From Tubulanus polymorphus (Eukaryota; Nemertea; Palaeonemertea; Tubulaniformes; Tubulanidae), in NCBI RefSeq assembly GCF_964204645.1, contig NC_134025.1, positions 9,305,001-9,369,000 of the forward strand: a stretch of DNA of 64,000 nucleotides. The letters run 5' to 3'. The notes under the pieces were generated by a model, which did no database searches, was not told where the DNA came from, and worked only from the letters and a program-made list of their open reading frames with translations. Each line of letters opens with the position of its first letter. Within the stretch, counting starts at the first letter, position 1. Positions 29,846 through 48,300 of this stretch are shown piece by piece. The position numbers and the translations under genes were made by a program.

Positions 29846-32800
29846 GCGCGCACACGTTCCCTCAGATTATTATTACCATCGTACGAGTCAGAGAGCCTCG
29901 CGAACGAGCGCGTTCACAACAACAACATACGGCTTTTAATAATATACACGCAGCGAATAGCCACGCGTAGATCGAACCTGATGGAAACATTGTCGCAGAA
30001 TGTAACGCAGATTTCTCTGAAAATGCCGCACCAGCATATTAGAGTCCGATACCATGAATATTATTTGTGTCGTACATATTGACTAAAACCCGACTGAACG
30101 CGAGATGGTTGTCTACGCGTACACATGCTGACGACGACGGCGACGTTGACCGACTCTAACCGTTCAACTCGCTAATGGAATCCGCAGACAGCTAGATATT
30201 TCCTAGCTACGAATAAAGCCCGCTTAAATCCCGATAATTTGGAAAGAGCACCGAGTTTAAGATTTGAATTACGGTTTTGGAAATTTACAGGCTGTATTCT
30301 CAAAAAACAAATGGATGATGTCAGTAATGTATTTCGAAATCGAAGTGAAAATAGTGAACTTGATGATCAACAAAAGAACTAACTTGAAAGTTCATTGTTG
30401 CCTTGAAAAATAGCGCATTAATTGCTAAATATGGTTGACAAATGATATAATATAAATCATAATTATGATATCTAAGGATCGATAGTCGTTTTGAATTTTA
30501 GTGTCGATAATTAAATTAAATTGACCAGCAACCACTCTAGCCCCCGATATATCGATGGCGTAGAGCACATCTTCTCGAAAATGATTATGAAAATTGCACA
30601 TCCTCTCAAAAATTATCAAACATAGAATAAGAATTAAATCTATTCAATTAGAAAATAAACGCCAAAATTTACAATTGTAATTGTTATTTTGAAACTTCAA
30701 TATTGATGACGCAGTGCACATCGAGTCACGCAGAAACCCTTAGGCCTCTATATTGCATACTTATCGATGTATATAAACATTGTTGTAATGGTTCTTACTA
30801 ATAAAAAAACAAATACACAATTTCTGGATGTCAGTACTGCATATAGATCAAAGTCAAAGTGAAAATAGTGAACTTGACGATCAAAAAACTAATAATTGAT
30901 ACTGACCGCTGAAGTTAGATTATTGAAAACAAAAAAAGAGAAATACTGAAACTGTTTTAGAAAGACCGGATAGCGGTTGACGACACTCCAGAATTGGTAA
31001 CTGTCAACGTAACCGATCAAAATCCAGAATAGATAAAGAAATAACAAAATCAGTTCGGACTAATCGACTTGAACAAAAAATAATCGCGATGCATTTAGAG
31101 CTATAACCACGAAAAGGTGACATTTTGATTCGTTTGAAATTTCATGTCAAACTAGAATGATGATTCACTAATATGGAAGTTCAACATGAGAGAAATTAAC
31201 ACGCAATATTAACACTTGCCATGCGTGTGTATGTCGTAGTTATGGTTATTTCAAAATTGTATACGAATGACCTATTATCAGCTCTGAAAGTCACATGGAA
31301 TATCAAAATCTTAGGAAGTAATATCTCTTATCTAAATGACACTCATTCATTCGAATCAGATAGAAAAATTCCCGGAAATCGATTTCAAATTTGTATGACT
31401 TCGTAGAACTATAGGAAGGATAATGGTTTTTTAAGCTATTAAGTAGCCGTGTATTTATGATATACAGAAAATGGTCAATGGCTTGTCAAACTGCTATACA
31501 TGTGACCGGCTTGCATGGGAAATGATAAAATAATCAAATTTACAGCGCAGACAAAAGTCAGAAATATGTCATGCATGGACAGCAGAAATTAACAGAAAAC
31601 TAAAAGGTACAAAAGCCCAGATCTAAATGACCTCATTAATCACAGTAAACTGTAATCAAAAAGGCCCATAAATAGATAAGTAGGACTGTCTACGATGAAA
31701 AAAAAACTGAATATCTTTTCTGGAAGAGATTAATAGACATCCATATCAAAAAGGGACGATGCCAATCCAATGCTTACACAAAGCAGTCGCCAGATAACTT
31801 GGGAATTAAACTATTGGAACCCCAGAACCAATTTCAATTACATGACAAAGGTCTATATAACCGGATCAAATTTCTGTAATAGGCTGATGTTTCCAAGTTA
31901 AAAGGTTAAAATACTACATATTTTTCAATCTACAAAAGTAAAAATGGTCCTACGTAGGTCTACATATTTCCAAATGTGCTGTAAGTAAATTCAATCTTAA
32001 TTCAAACTCATCAAGGACAAAAACGATGTAATTATCAAACTATTAATGAGCCTAATCATAGTTTAGTGAAATGTTAACCAGCGTATATCCATTGGCAAAA
32101 TTACAAAAATATATGTTAGGCCTAGGCTATTTATACCTTGATTACAAATATAATCCTTGGTCTAGGCCTATAGTGAATCAAGGCTAAGAGCGGAGCTTTA
32201 CTAATTTTCTAATCTAAATTACCCAGCACCCATGAATCAACTCCTTAAGAATCCAAGCTTCATTGAAATTCATTTCACATTTAACAAGATTTGTCATTCT
32301 TAGAATTGAAGCCATCCAAATTAACCCAACAACCTACAAGGATATCCCCCTAAATTTTGAAAGTTGCCTCAAAATTTCAGCTTGAAAAATTCCAGATTGA
32401 CTTAGGCCTATACAAAATTGACAATTTTCAAGAACCTACATGCATTTTTCTCCCAGAAGCCTGGAAAATGTCTTTGCTGCTTAGTGAAGGTCTATAAGCA
32501 GACATTTTCTAGGTTTCTGAGAAAAAATAACCATATCTCAGACAGCCATAACTGATAAGATAATTGGATTGGTCAAATCAATGAGACTCTCTGCCCCGGT
32601 GTATTTCATGGTGCCACTATGGAGGGTCACTCTCTTCCAACAAATGATTCACGGCAAATTTCAAAATAAGGTACGGTACTGACAGTGATTTGAGCACATA
32701 CTTTTGATTTGAGCACATACTTTTCTTCATGTCAGGTTTGATCGGCCAATAGCCAAGGGCAGATATACTGAAAAATACTGAAAAGGGCAAGTCGATAACC

Positions 32801-34243
32801 ATGCAGCCAAAAGGGTCAGAACAATTTAGAAATTTCAGTGCATTTCCATATAATTTCTAAGCATCCGAGGGCCATTTCAGGAAATATAACTTATAAGCTA
32901 AATCTTGTATAGTGGACTGCTGGGTGGAAAAAATGTCCTGAAAATACTGCCCTCTTTTTTTTAAGGGCATAGAAAAATTGCATGCAGTGCCCTTGTACTT
33001 TTGCTCCAGTCTGGATCGACCCGCTGTAGCCAGCATAAATAAAGTGTTGATATTTAACATCATGAATCAGTGATTACTACAAGAATCATTCAAAAGGAAA
33101 TACCAGCAGGGTAAAATATTATCAACACACAAGAGCCGAGACCAGTCGTCGTCATATCACGAAATCTGAGGCTCAATTACGCCCTGAAAATATCACAAAT
33201 GGTTCGCTACCAGAGTGCTTAACAAAATCTAGTACTTACAAACGAGTGTAAGCGGGAATTATCGTCTTCAGACAAGTCAAAAATAAGTCTCCTTCGGTTG
33301 GAATATTGAACTGATCACTTATTACTTCTCATTTCATCCTTCGCGTTGTTGAAGATCAATTACTTCCTGGAACCTTGGAGCTATTCGCTTCGACGGCGCC
33401 CTCCCTCTTGCAGGTGCAATTATTTCGTAAGATATCGAATGACAATAGGTGTTTGCGCGTGTTTGCATTCTAGATGTTGTTTTGTACGAGGTAATTAATA
33501 ATTCTAATTATTGATTAATACGTGCATAGGCGTAATTGAGTGCAAATAGAATACATGAAATCATTGCTCGACGGGTTTTCATCGTTTCCAGGAAGAGCTG
33601 AATTACTCGGCACCTTGCATTATTGGAAGGGGTTGTAGGTTGTGTCGTAATGCGAATGGAATCGCCTCGTCAGTAGAGTCGAGCGCGTCTCCGATACTTC
33701 GCCGCGGTTTTTGCCTACTAATAATTCAAGAAGAATTTTAAAAAAAGGATCTTCAAAATTCATTCATTTGAGTTGCGACGACAATTTCTTACATATTATA
33801 GTAATTGAATTAGAAACTTCACACACGGCAATACAAGCATTAGAGAATTGATACAAATTAATAAAAGATTACTGAATTAGTCCGTAAAAAGAAATTCTGA
33901 ATTTTATACTATAAATTATGATATAAGTATAAAGAAGGTTTCGATTGAACAGGAATATGATTTCGGGATAAAGGTTGGTAAAATAAACACGCCAGAAGAA
34001 ATTCCGCGGAATCGGTAGCGAACATAAAACTGCCCTCGTAATCACGCATCATTACTATCATATAAATAGCACTTCTCGTTCAAAAACTCGAAAAAAACGG
34101 TACATCGGGGGACAATAGAAATTTGATAATAATGGATGTGGCCAGGGAGCCACTGTTTTCTGAACAATCAAATTCAAAAGAAGATCAAGATCACAAAATA
34201 TTTCATTTCAAAGGAACCGTTCCTATTTTCTAATTCATTCTGA

Positions 34244-34260
34244 CGGGATTCGAACCCGGG
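34244..34260 (-). other. tRNA T-arm-like motif
   Basis: cgggattcgaacccggg is a perfect stem-loop of the tRNA TΨC type read on the minus strand. Upstream bases on that strand (tatctaggccgcagg) resemble a weak A box. No complete acceptor stem can be formed, so it is a pseudo-tRNA or SINE fragment at best. Confidence 0.3.
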
Positions 34261-34728
34261 TTTTCTATTGATTCCATGTCCTGCGGCCTAGATAATGTCG
34301 ACGAAGACTGGTAGGGGGCGCGGTAGTGAGCTGAGCTGGAACTAGAATTCAAAAAGGTTAGCAAATAATCTTTTTATCAAACTAATTAAGCATTGATGAT
34401 AAAACTTATCGCGGTAAAAGTTTCACATGTTTGTGTTTAGTTTCTGTTCATTTACAATATAACGTTAAAACAAGCAATACACGAATGATAACACTTTCTT
34501 TTACAATTCATTATAGTCTGTGTAACTTCCGTTTAATTGGTTTTTTGGTTTTGTAGTTATAAGTTGCTATTTTTATGAAACTACATAGTTTATACCAATC
34601 GAATTGTAGTAATCAGCATTGATATAGCTTAACATACATCTCTGGAAAAAGTTTATCCAGGCCAAGGCTGTGCGTAGTATTTTTTTAAAGAAATTAAAAT
34701 AGTTGAAATATACTTTTTTGATTTTTAG

Positions 34729-40277
<5,549 letters not shown>

Positions 40278-41380
40278 TTTATGAACGATCAATCTATGCA
40301 GCAGTTGTTTGACAGCTATCGGACGCGATGAATACGTTACTCGGTATTTTGTTTTCGATTATAATGTCATCGTATCATGAGTCATCGTCATCATTCATTA
40401 AAAAGTTGTTCGCGTAATTTTAGCTATATTGTTACGACCCGTGCATTGTTTTATGATATACTGCTGTACGTGAAAAGTAAAACAGCCATCGACTCTTCAG
40501 CCGCCAACGTCTTTCAGGTTGACTCTACCATTTCATCACCACCTCAGCAGCTACCGTACATTGACTCGTTGTTGTTGTTGTTATTAGGAAAGAAATTCAA
40601 TTTCTTCGTGTTGATTTCAGGAATATTGTATTTATGAGCTAAATTGTTATCGAAGAGAAATGAATAATCAGCTATAATCGGCTAGTTATGACTACTACTT
40701 ATATGTAAGACCAAAACTTAAGACTTAACATAAAGACTTAGTCCCTATGAAATTTCGAGGAACTGTTCATGAAGTATCGTAAATTTTCTATAGTCTACCC
40801 GCCCGACGTTTTAGGCATTATGTACATAGAAGTTTTAAATCCTTCCCCTTGGTTGCGTATGTTGTGAACAGTTACCTTGCATTAGGGTCATTTATTAAAA
40901 TATTGCCCTTCCACGTGTTTTTAAGCATTATGTACATAGGAACATGGCTATTTCTTAGTTGTGAAGTGATTTTATAAAGGACCCCTTGAAATGCATGATA
41001 CCGCGTTGATGAATGCCTGATTGCATCAGATTATTGCATTTAATAATAGTTTCTGTTGGAGTTTACTGCATAAATTATGTGAATCTTATTAAAATAGTGT
41101 AATAAACGATCTGGTTAATATGTATATAAGATTAAGTCATTTTTGTGTGTATATAAATTGTTATGTATTTAACGGAGCAAACAAGAAACAGGTATAAACT
41201 ACACGTCGTTTGAAAACCCACTTAATTCAGATCATTTCGGAAAATAGAAATTTATCATTTATATACGAGTTCTATTCAACATTTAAGTGAGCTTTTTACA
41301 AAAAAATCTGAATAAAATAATCCAGATAAAGTGGGCATTACAAATAATTCAAAACAGAAATAACTAATTTATACGATTAA
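40278..41380. other. EZH 3' UTR and tail-to-tail interval
   Basis: No further coding exon is seen. The EZH transcript probably ends after AATAAA at 41101-41106. Two similar 'ttaagcattatgtacatag' type segments occur at about 40812-40830 and 40921-40939. The 3' end of the small minus-strand gene lies to the right. Confidence 0.55.
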
Positions 41381-42078
41381 TTAATGGTCAGATTTTTGGG
41401 GATCAGATGGAAGAACTACTTCTGCATGTTCGTCTTGCCACTGTCTAAACTTATCACTGCTAAACTCTTCGTAAAGTTTGTCTCGTTTGTTTTTCGATTT
41501 TTCAACTTCCCGATTCATCCTTCAAAAGTTAGAAGATAACATGTTGTAAACCAGGGGCTACTTGACATTTCATTCACGTGTCAATATCATTATTATCAAT
41601 CATTCTGTCAAACTGGTTCCTATTAAATGTTGTTTTAGCCTCCAGAAAATTGAGTCTTACCTTTGTGTTTCCCCTAATGCACGTTCAAAGAATGATTGAG
41701 TTCGTTCGGCATCGACTTCATCGCTCTCATTTTCCCGCTATTTTTGTAATTAGAAGAAAAAACTGTCAACTAAATTGAAATCAGTGGTTGGGATTCGAAC
41801 CCACTCGGTAGCCATTAGCAGGTTTGCCACGTGCTTTCATTTCCGGGTTTCCCGAGATTGTTTACATATATCGCGCATGCGTGCGGAATTGCCTAGTTGT
41901 AAAAAATCACGATTCTTACCATTTGACGAGCGTATTCCGATACAATAAACCCCTGAAAGTTGTCAGTACTGTTCGGATCATTGTTTGAGTACGTTACTCC
42001 GCTTCGATCGGTCGATGATGGCAAATGATGATCATTTTTCGACCCATTTTCGGAACCGGGCATCCTGTCGGCCGCCAT
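41381..42078 (-). CDS. Small conserved-looking protein, function unknown
   Basis: Three exons, 42078-41920, 41737-41661 and 41519-41381, are joined at good GT-AG sites with closing phases and encode about 124 residues. I do not recognise the family. The N-terminal half is polar and Ser/Asn/Asp-rich (MAADRMPGSENGSKND). The second half is strongly charged and helical, with QSFFERALGETQRMNREVEK and a KFRQWQDEHAEVVL segment that could form a coiled coil. There is no signal peptide or membrane segment. The ATG at 42078 sits in a good context (aaATGG); an in-frame ATG at 42093 would add five residues. It is divergent from ODAD4, with 298 bp between start codons, so co-expression with a ciliary gene is possible but only inferred. 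Confidence 0.75.
41787..41801 (-). other. tRNA T-arm-like motif in an intron
   Basis: ttgggattcgaaccc is the B-box complement. The adjoining minus-strand bases (agcacgtggcaaacctgc) resemble the middle of a tRNA-derived SINE. No full cloverleaf forms. Confidence 0.3.
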
Positions 42079-42376
42079 TTGTAAACAAAACAATACCGTT
42101 CATCCCGCAGTCATTGTTAACTGAAAATAAATTATCGTTATTTATCTCAAATGCCGACGTGGCAAGCTGATAAAATGTAGATTAATAATTTTTTTCGAAG
42201 TTTTTACTCAAATTAAGATAGACGTGTAGTTAATTGTGTTACTGCTGTTGCTATGCGACGTACTCGCACTTGCTACAACAACTATACCAGGAAGTAGCCT
42301 AGGCTATATAGCTACAGTGTCATTACAGTACTAAACAAACAGCAAATTTGGCTCTCGTTCTGCTTCTAAATTCGAG
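42079..42376. promoter_or_regulatory. Compact divergent promoter of the small gene (-) and ODAD4 (+)
   Basis: These 298 bp hold both 5' UTRs and both promoters. A gttgctatgcgac stretch at about 42247-42259 resembles an RFX X-box half-site (GTTGCYATGG-type), which would fit a ciliary gene. This is a by-eye resemblance, not a scored match. Confidence 0.4.
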
Positions 42377-45300
42377 ATGGCTCACGACAGAGATGACGAT
42401 CAAAGCACTGAAGGAGGAAAGAACAGCGAAACCACTTATGAAGTGTACCGTGCTGAGGGTGATGTACTGTTTAAACAGAGAGAATTTCTGAAAGCCTCTC
42501 AGAGTTACACTCATGTAAGATATTATCTCTCCTCGGGATGTTTCAATACATTATTTGTGTGAATTATGACCCTGGTATGGCCATAGTTTAGTTGGCTATT
42601 TTTCCTTTGGAGCCAATGTTCAAGTTTGTAAAAGTAGGTGTGACCAAAACTGACTGTGAGCTAGGCCACCCTGCGCTCACTAAAAGCAACCTGGCGACTA
42701 GTTTAATTTCACGATCCTATTCGATATTAAACTTTACCACCAAGGATTAGGTTCATTAACAACGGGTAACCTGTAAAACCATCCACGGTATTCAGGCTAA
42801 CTAGGCCCTGCCACTATGGAAGCGATAAGGGGCCTCCAGTTGTCATATTCCAACTCAACATGTCGCCATATTTTTTTAGATAGGCCTACATCGCATCAAG
42901 ATGATGACTCGAACCTCAGTCGACATATTTCTGGCATATTCATCTTACAATTTGGACGTGTTGTCAAATGTCGATTTGACACAAGGAAAATTGTCATCAA
43001 AACGTGACAATATGTGACATATTTCGTCGACTTGACGAGATATAGGCCTGCAATATGTCAACATGATTAGGCTATGGCGACTCGTTGAGTTGACATGCAA
43101 CAACTAGAGGGTGTTATGGTTTCCGTACGTGCCCTGGAATGGGTAATTATTGATTTATGCAATCGCATCCTAAAATCTGGGAATATGGAGTGCTAGGCTT
43201 TAAGTGACACTATTTCAACCTTCAACTTCGGTGCTTATAATCATATTCTTAAACCACAAAAACAATTTGGCAGGCCACCTTTCTGCTAGTGGTATTACTG
43301 TAGTACAGTAAACTTCACCTTACTGAGATGTGGTCAAGACTTTTGACTCACTAGGGCATAAACAGAATCATCTAGGTTCACTCTAATTAGGTTTGGGTTT
43401 GGGTTTAGGTCGCCTTCCTGACTGTGCGTGCTGTCAAAAAAGTAGCATTGATTTAGCCAATAGTTACGTTATGCAGTGGCCTAGTAAAGTTTAAATGTGT
43501 TGTTTAAAAGTGCACTATTGTGTTTTGAATACCAATATTTATAAAGAAAATATTGCTAATTTTGAAATAAAAACTAAGAAAACTGAATGTGAAATGTTCT
43601 TACCTCTTCAGATATTAATATTCTCATATTTCTCCACGGAACTTCACTTGTATCTGTCAATACCAGTGAGTCTTTGGTGAGCCTCTGTTAAGCTTCTTGG
43701 ATTATGCCTATTCGATTTTTGCTTTAATTGTTTATCACTCTGGGCCAGAAGAGGAGATCTAGGGGGACTTTCAACATGGTTAGATCTACTGTACGAACTA
43801 GAGTAATTTTACAAGACTAGGGAGTCGCTGATCAAATCTTGACTCAAAAGCTCCTACCTTATTCATAATTTATGATCAGAATATATGTCCTTGCCAAACA
43901 TAACTTTGGACGTCCAAAAATCTGTATGTGATAGTATATGAAATTCTGTTGTAATTCAGTTTTAGTCTATTTATCTATAGACTCGAGAGATATTCCATGA
44001 ATTGTTGAGATAAGTCAGTGACCTCAAAATTTCTTTCTTAATTTATTTACTATGAAATTTGATTATTTATCCGTAAACATGGATTGATGTTTACTTTTGA
44101 CCATTAAGCGAGAGATCTGATTTTCGTGCTCGTATCCACCCTCAATTATATGATCTTTAGATATGCGTGATTGGTTTGTTAATGGTTGCTATAGAGAATC
44201 ACACATGCGAGCCGGCAATTATCGGCGAAAGTTTGTTCTAAATGTTTGATGAGATTGTTGTTTTGAATTCGTGCGACGCCTTCATGATTTAGAATATCGA
44301 AGGAGCATGTTACAGGTTTTATAAGTAGATATTGATTCGAGTCGGTTCATTGTCTTAGAAGTTATAACTGCTTATACGCCAGTTTCGGATTCCTAGTTTA
44401 TTTTTCACCCTAGATAAAGATTGTCGGTGAAAGTTTTCAAATAGAAAATGCCGTCACATTCGCGTAGTCCAGTTTCGGGGAAAAAATCTCGCGCAACGTT
44501 ATCGCGTCATTCTCAAGCGACCGCTGCCCGCTCGATGTCGGGGATGACGTCTCCGGCGAAATCGTCGCGTAAATCCCGGGCGACGTACGTGGACGACGAC
44601 GATTCTGATTCAGTCGCGTCAACGGTCATCGTTCAGTTGGACATCGATGCGATTCGTGACGAGGGCGACCATTTTAAACACGTCGGAAAATGGGAAAAAG
44701 CCATCGTCAGCTACAACAAGGTTGTGTTGTAACCAAGTGTTGATGGAATGCAGTAGAACTTGCTTAATTCGAAATTTTCAATCCGCAATTGCACTTTATT
44801 CGGATGAAGTATTTGGTCCATTGAACCTAGAATCTTGTAAACTATTATTCATAATTCGGATTTTACTTAATCAGAGAAATCTGGGCAGTCCCTAGGCATC
44901 CGTATTTAGCGAGTTCTACTGTAGTAAGGTAATGTTGTTTTTATCACTTCTATAACATCATTATTGTCTAATCGTTGCATAGGCATTGGATTTGATGGGA
45001 GATAAAGATGAGAAAGATGCTCAAGGTGGTGGCGCGAAAGGAAAAGCGGGAGAATTGTCGAAAGAAGAGGAGAAATTACTCAAAGATAAAAACGATATTC
45101 TCGTCGCTCGCTCAAAATGTCACTTGATGCTCGGAAACGCGACGGCAGCTTTGGAAGATTCCGAAACAGCTCTGAAAGAAGACAAATCATTTATCAAGGT
45201 TAGTTGGGATTCATTGGACAAAATTGATTTTATCATCTCTATCATCTTCGTATCCCGTCTATATTATTTGTCGTTATTTGTCTATTTTTGTGTTTAAAGG

Positions 45301-48300
45301 CGCTGTACCAGAAAGCTGAAGCTCTTTATCTTCAAGGCGATTTTGAGAATGCTTTAGTCTGCTATCACCGAGGCAATAGTCAACGCCCAGAATTGCAAGA
45401 ATTCAGCCAAGGCATCAACAAGGCAACAGAAGCCATCAATAATAGTATAGGCAGTAAGTATTGCATGTCAAAAGGTCGAGAGCTAGGGAAAGTTTTGAAA
45501 AAATCATTCACGTTTGCTTGTCTTATTTGTAGAGCCGGAGTCAGTTAAACTAGAGAAGAAAGGATTAGAGCATTTTTACAGCAAACAAGACGAGGTAAAG
45601 TAATATAGTTTTTACCGCCAAACTTTTTTTAGATCGGGTCTAATTCAGGGCTGTTTTGTATCCACCCTTGTTATACATGTATTTCACTTGTTTGATCTCT
45701 ATTCGATTGCGTTCATTTGTCAGGAAGAAAAGAAAAAGGTAACTTTTCTTCGGGTCTACTATCACGTCGTGTACATCATGAATTTAATTCTTTCGAAAAA
45801 GCTACCGCGAAATAATCAGTTACCTGATTGGAAGTGCTGAAGTTTTTTTTTCATTCAAAAATAAAATTTCCTTGATTCTTTACGCTGACATAATGATAGG
45901 AAGAGGAAGAGCAAAAGGTACAGATTGGTTTCGAAAATTACGAACTTCATGCACGCGAAAACCGTGAAACGGATCAAAATTGAACTCTATTAAGTCTAAA
46001 TATTCTCCTAATTATAAAACCCCAGCGTGAAGCCACAAATTAAGAAGTTTATTTTCCTATTTCTGTCGTCATCAGTTATTAATGGCCATCGAAGAGGAAG
46101 CATCCAAAATAAGTTCCTCAAAAAATCGCGGCTCCTCGAGAAAGGTACCTACTGCCACAGCATATATTTGCATCATCACTTTTTGTATATGATAGTTATT
46201 ATAATATAGTGTAGCGTGATTCACTGGTGCGATATGTATTTTCTAGATTGATTTGCTTGCATGAAGTAGTAATGTTTTGTGATATTATTATGATTGGTGA
46301 TGATAGTGATGAATTATATTTTATTCGAGCGTAATTTTCGCAGAATATCGTAATTTACTTTCGGTGCGTTTTTCATTATTAGCTTTGGATTGCATTTTGT
46401 GAAGTTGTGTCTGTGTTTTGCGCTTTTTTCGAGTTTGATGCTGTAGCAAATATACTGATATCATTTTTCTTTCTACAGTTTTTAATACTAGTATTTACTT
46501 CACATATTCTTTGAATCGGAAATCATCAGGTATTTTTGTGTTTCGAGAAAAGAAACTCAGTGACGTTTATATTTCAGTCCATGTCATCGTTTTCTAATGT
46601 AATGGATAATGAAAAGGTATTTCATTTGTCAAAGGTATTGGGCTTATATAAGGATGATGGAATTAAACATACGTATATTGCTTGAATATCTAAACATCCG
46701 CCATTGAAATTCAATTCTGTCTTGTCAAAGAGCCATTGCAATAGTATACCGGTACTACAAGCACAGTAAATCTTGCTCAACTCAAATGAATCAGTCCCCT
46801 CTGTGAGTTTTATGATTTAAAGTCAAATTCAGGTCGCACTAAAGATCCAATCCGATCATCTCATGTCACATCGCAAAGCCAATTCGCTGATTCGGCCAAG
46901 ACTCATTTGTCAGATCTGAGCTACACTCAGGTCACCCAAAATCCGCCATCATTTTGAACCGAATGCTTTAAGTCATGTGATGTGTACATCGCTGTTCATT
47001 GGCTACAATCTGGTTGCCAATTAATTACGACCCGACGATCGGGTCAGATCTAATGCGACCTGAGTTAGGCATAAGTCTGATTGTGGGGCCAGTTCTCAGG
47101 AGATCAAAATTACCGGTCTTTGTGGATTAATAACTGAAATCTCATACTAGGTGTTTGAAGCCAGTCTGAGTTAGGCAAGGTGTGCTGAGTAGTGATTTCG
47201 CTCCTACAGATTTAACTATCTTTCTAATGTATTCTTTACCGTATATAGAAAAATGCATAGAGGTGTTTAGGACAATTATTTTATAATCATGATTAGCCTG
47301 TAATCAAAGCGTATTTTACTTTGGCAAGTCAATAATACTTGTCCTTTGAAATCAACTCACTTTCAATGAAATTTGATCGATGCATTATTAATTTGCATGG
47401 CTCCCGTTTATGTATGTACATTGTATAGTATATCTAGTGAATGCAACTGCTTTCTCTATCAGTAATGGCGGTGTTGATTTCTTTTCTAAAATCGATTAAC
47501 CTCACAGAGTGTTTGATCGTTTTTAAACAAAAAAAGAAAAGAATACTCGCTCTGCTTCTCATGATATTCTAAATTCTACATTTTGCATTATCTTTTTCCA
47601 TACAGGAGGAGAGGAATAAGGTAATGCATTCGCTGTTTATTATTCCATGGATAAATCCAGCGTTTGAATATCTACATAATAAGGAAGATGCAAAAAGCTG
47701 GATTTTTCCATATTCAAAATGCAGTGTGATTTTATACTTCTTATTACATAACAACGCACGTTTTCTTGCAATTACATACTACCAGTTGAAATACACGATG
47801 AATCAAAATAGTATGACTTTGAGAAGAAAATGTACAAACAAAATTTGTTAAATCATTCAGAATAAAGACGATTTTCAGGTATCGATAGTGAATCCTAAAT
47901 TGAGTATGATCAAAAAGGGAAAAATATGTAGTAGAAATTTGAATTTCAATCTACCTTGGACCATAATCAGTTAAAATAGATTATAATTTTTGGTTTCGTA
48001 CTGACCAAGGTATACATACTACTTGCGCTATTACCATATAGATATATGTAGACCCCTGTTCCGTGATGTACCTACACGATGTTAATGATCTAGGATTGTG
48101 TATACCCGTAGAAACCCCACATTATTTCCTGTGTGTATATATGGTGATTTCCGTTGTTAATATCGGGATTATTTGACTAATTAATTAACAAATCATGTTC
48201 TCTAGGTACACTCACAAGTTTAAGCCACACTCCACTCTGTTCTGATGGTTAACATAGAACCGAGATATATCTTTTCTTGAGATAGTTGCACTATCAATGT

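Larger units (their letters stand above)
29292..34728. other. 5.4-kb interval between the divergent UBE2E and EZH genes
   Basis: No convincing coding exon is seen. The UBE2E promoter and 5' leader lie at the left, where CpG-rich stretches occur at about 29390-29640. A GA microsatellite lies at 29774-29845. Two related ~60-bp segments occur at about 30305-30375 and 30835-30895 (shared gtgaaaatagtgaactt). A 19-bp tandem duplication of ttgatttgagcacatactt lies near 32684-32722. A tRNA-T-arm-like motif lies at 34244-34260. The EZH leader exon probably lies near 34330-34360, where aaaaggttagc offers a donor, because the EZH ATG at 34729 directly follows a splice acceptor. Confidence 0.5.

Noticed and set aside
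29705-30082. Arg-Glu repeat frames upstream of UBE2E
   Set aside because: They are translations of the GA microsatellite followed by non-coding sequence.
34244-34260. tRNA gene
   Set aside because: Only the T-arm-like stem-loop is convincing. No acceptor stem, D-arm or anticodon loop of proper length can be formed; the same holds at 2959 and 41787.
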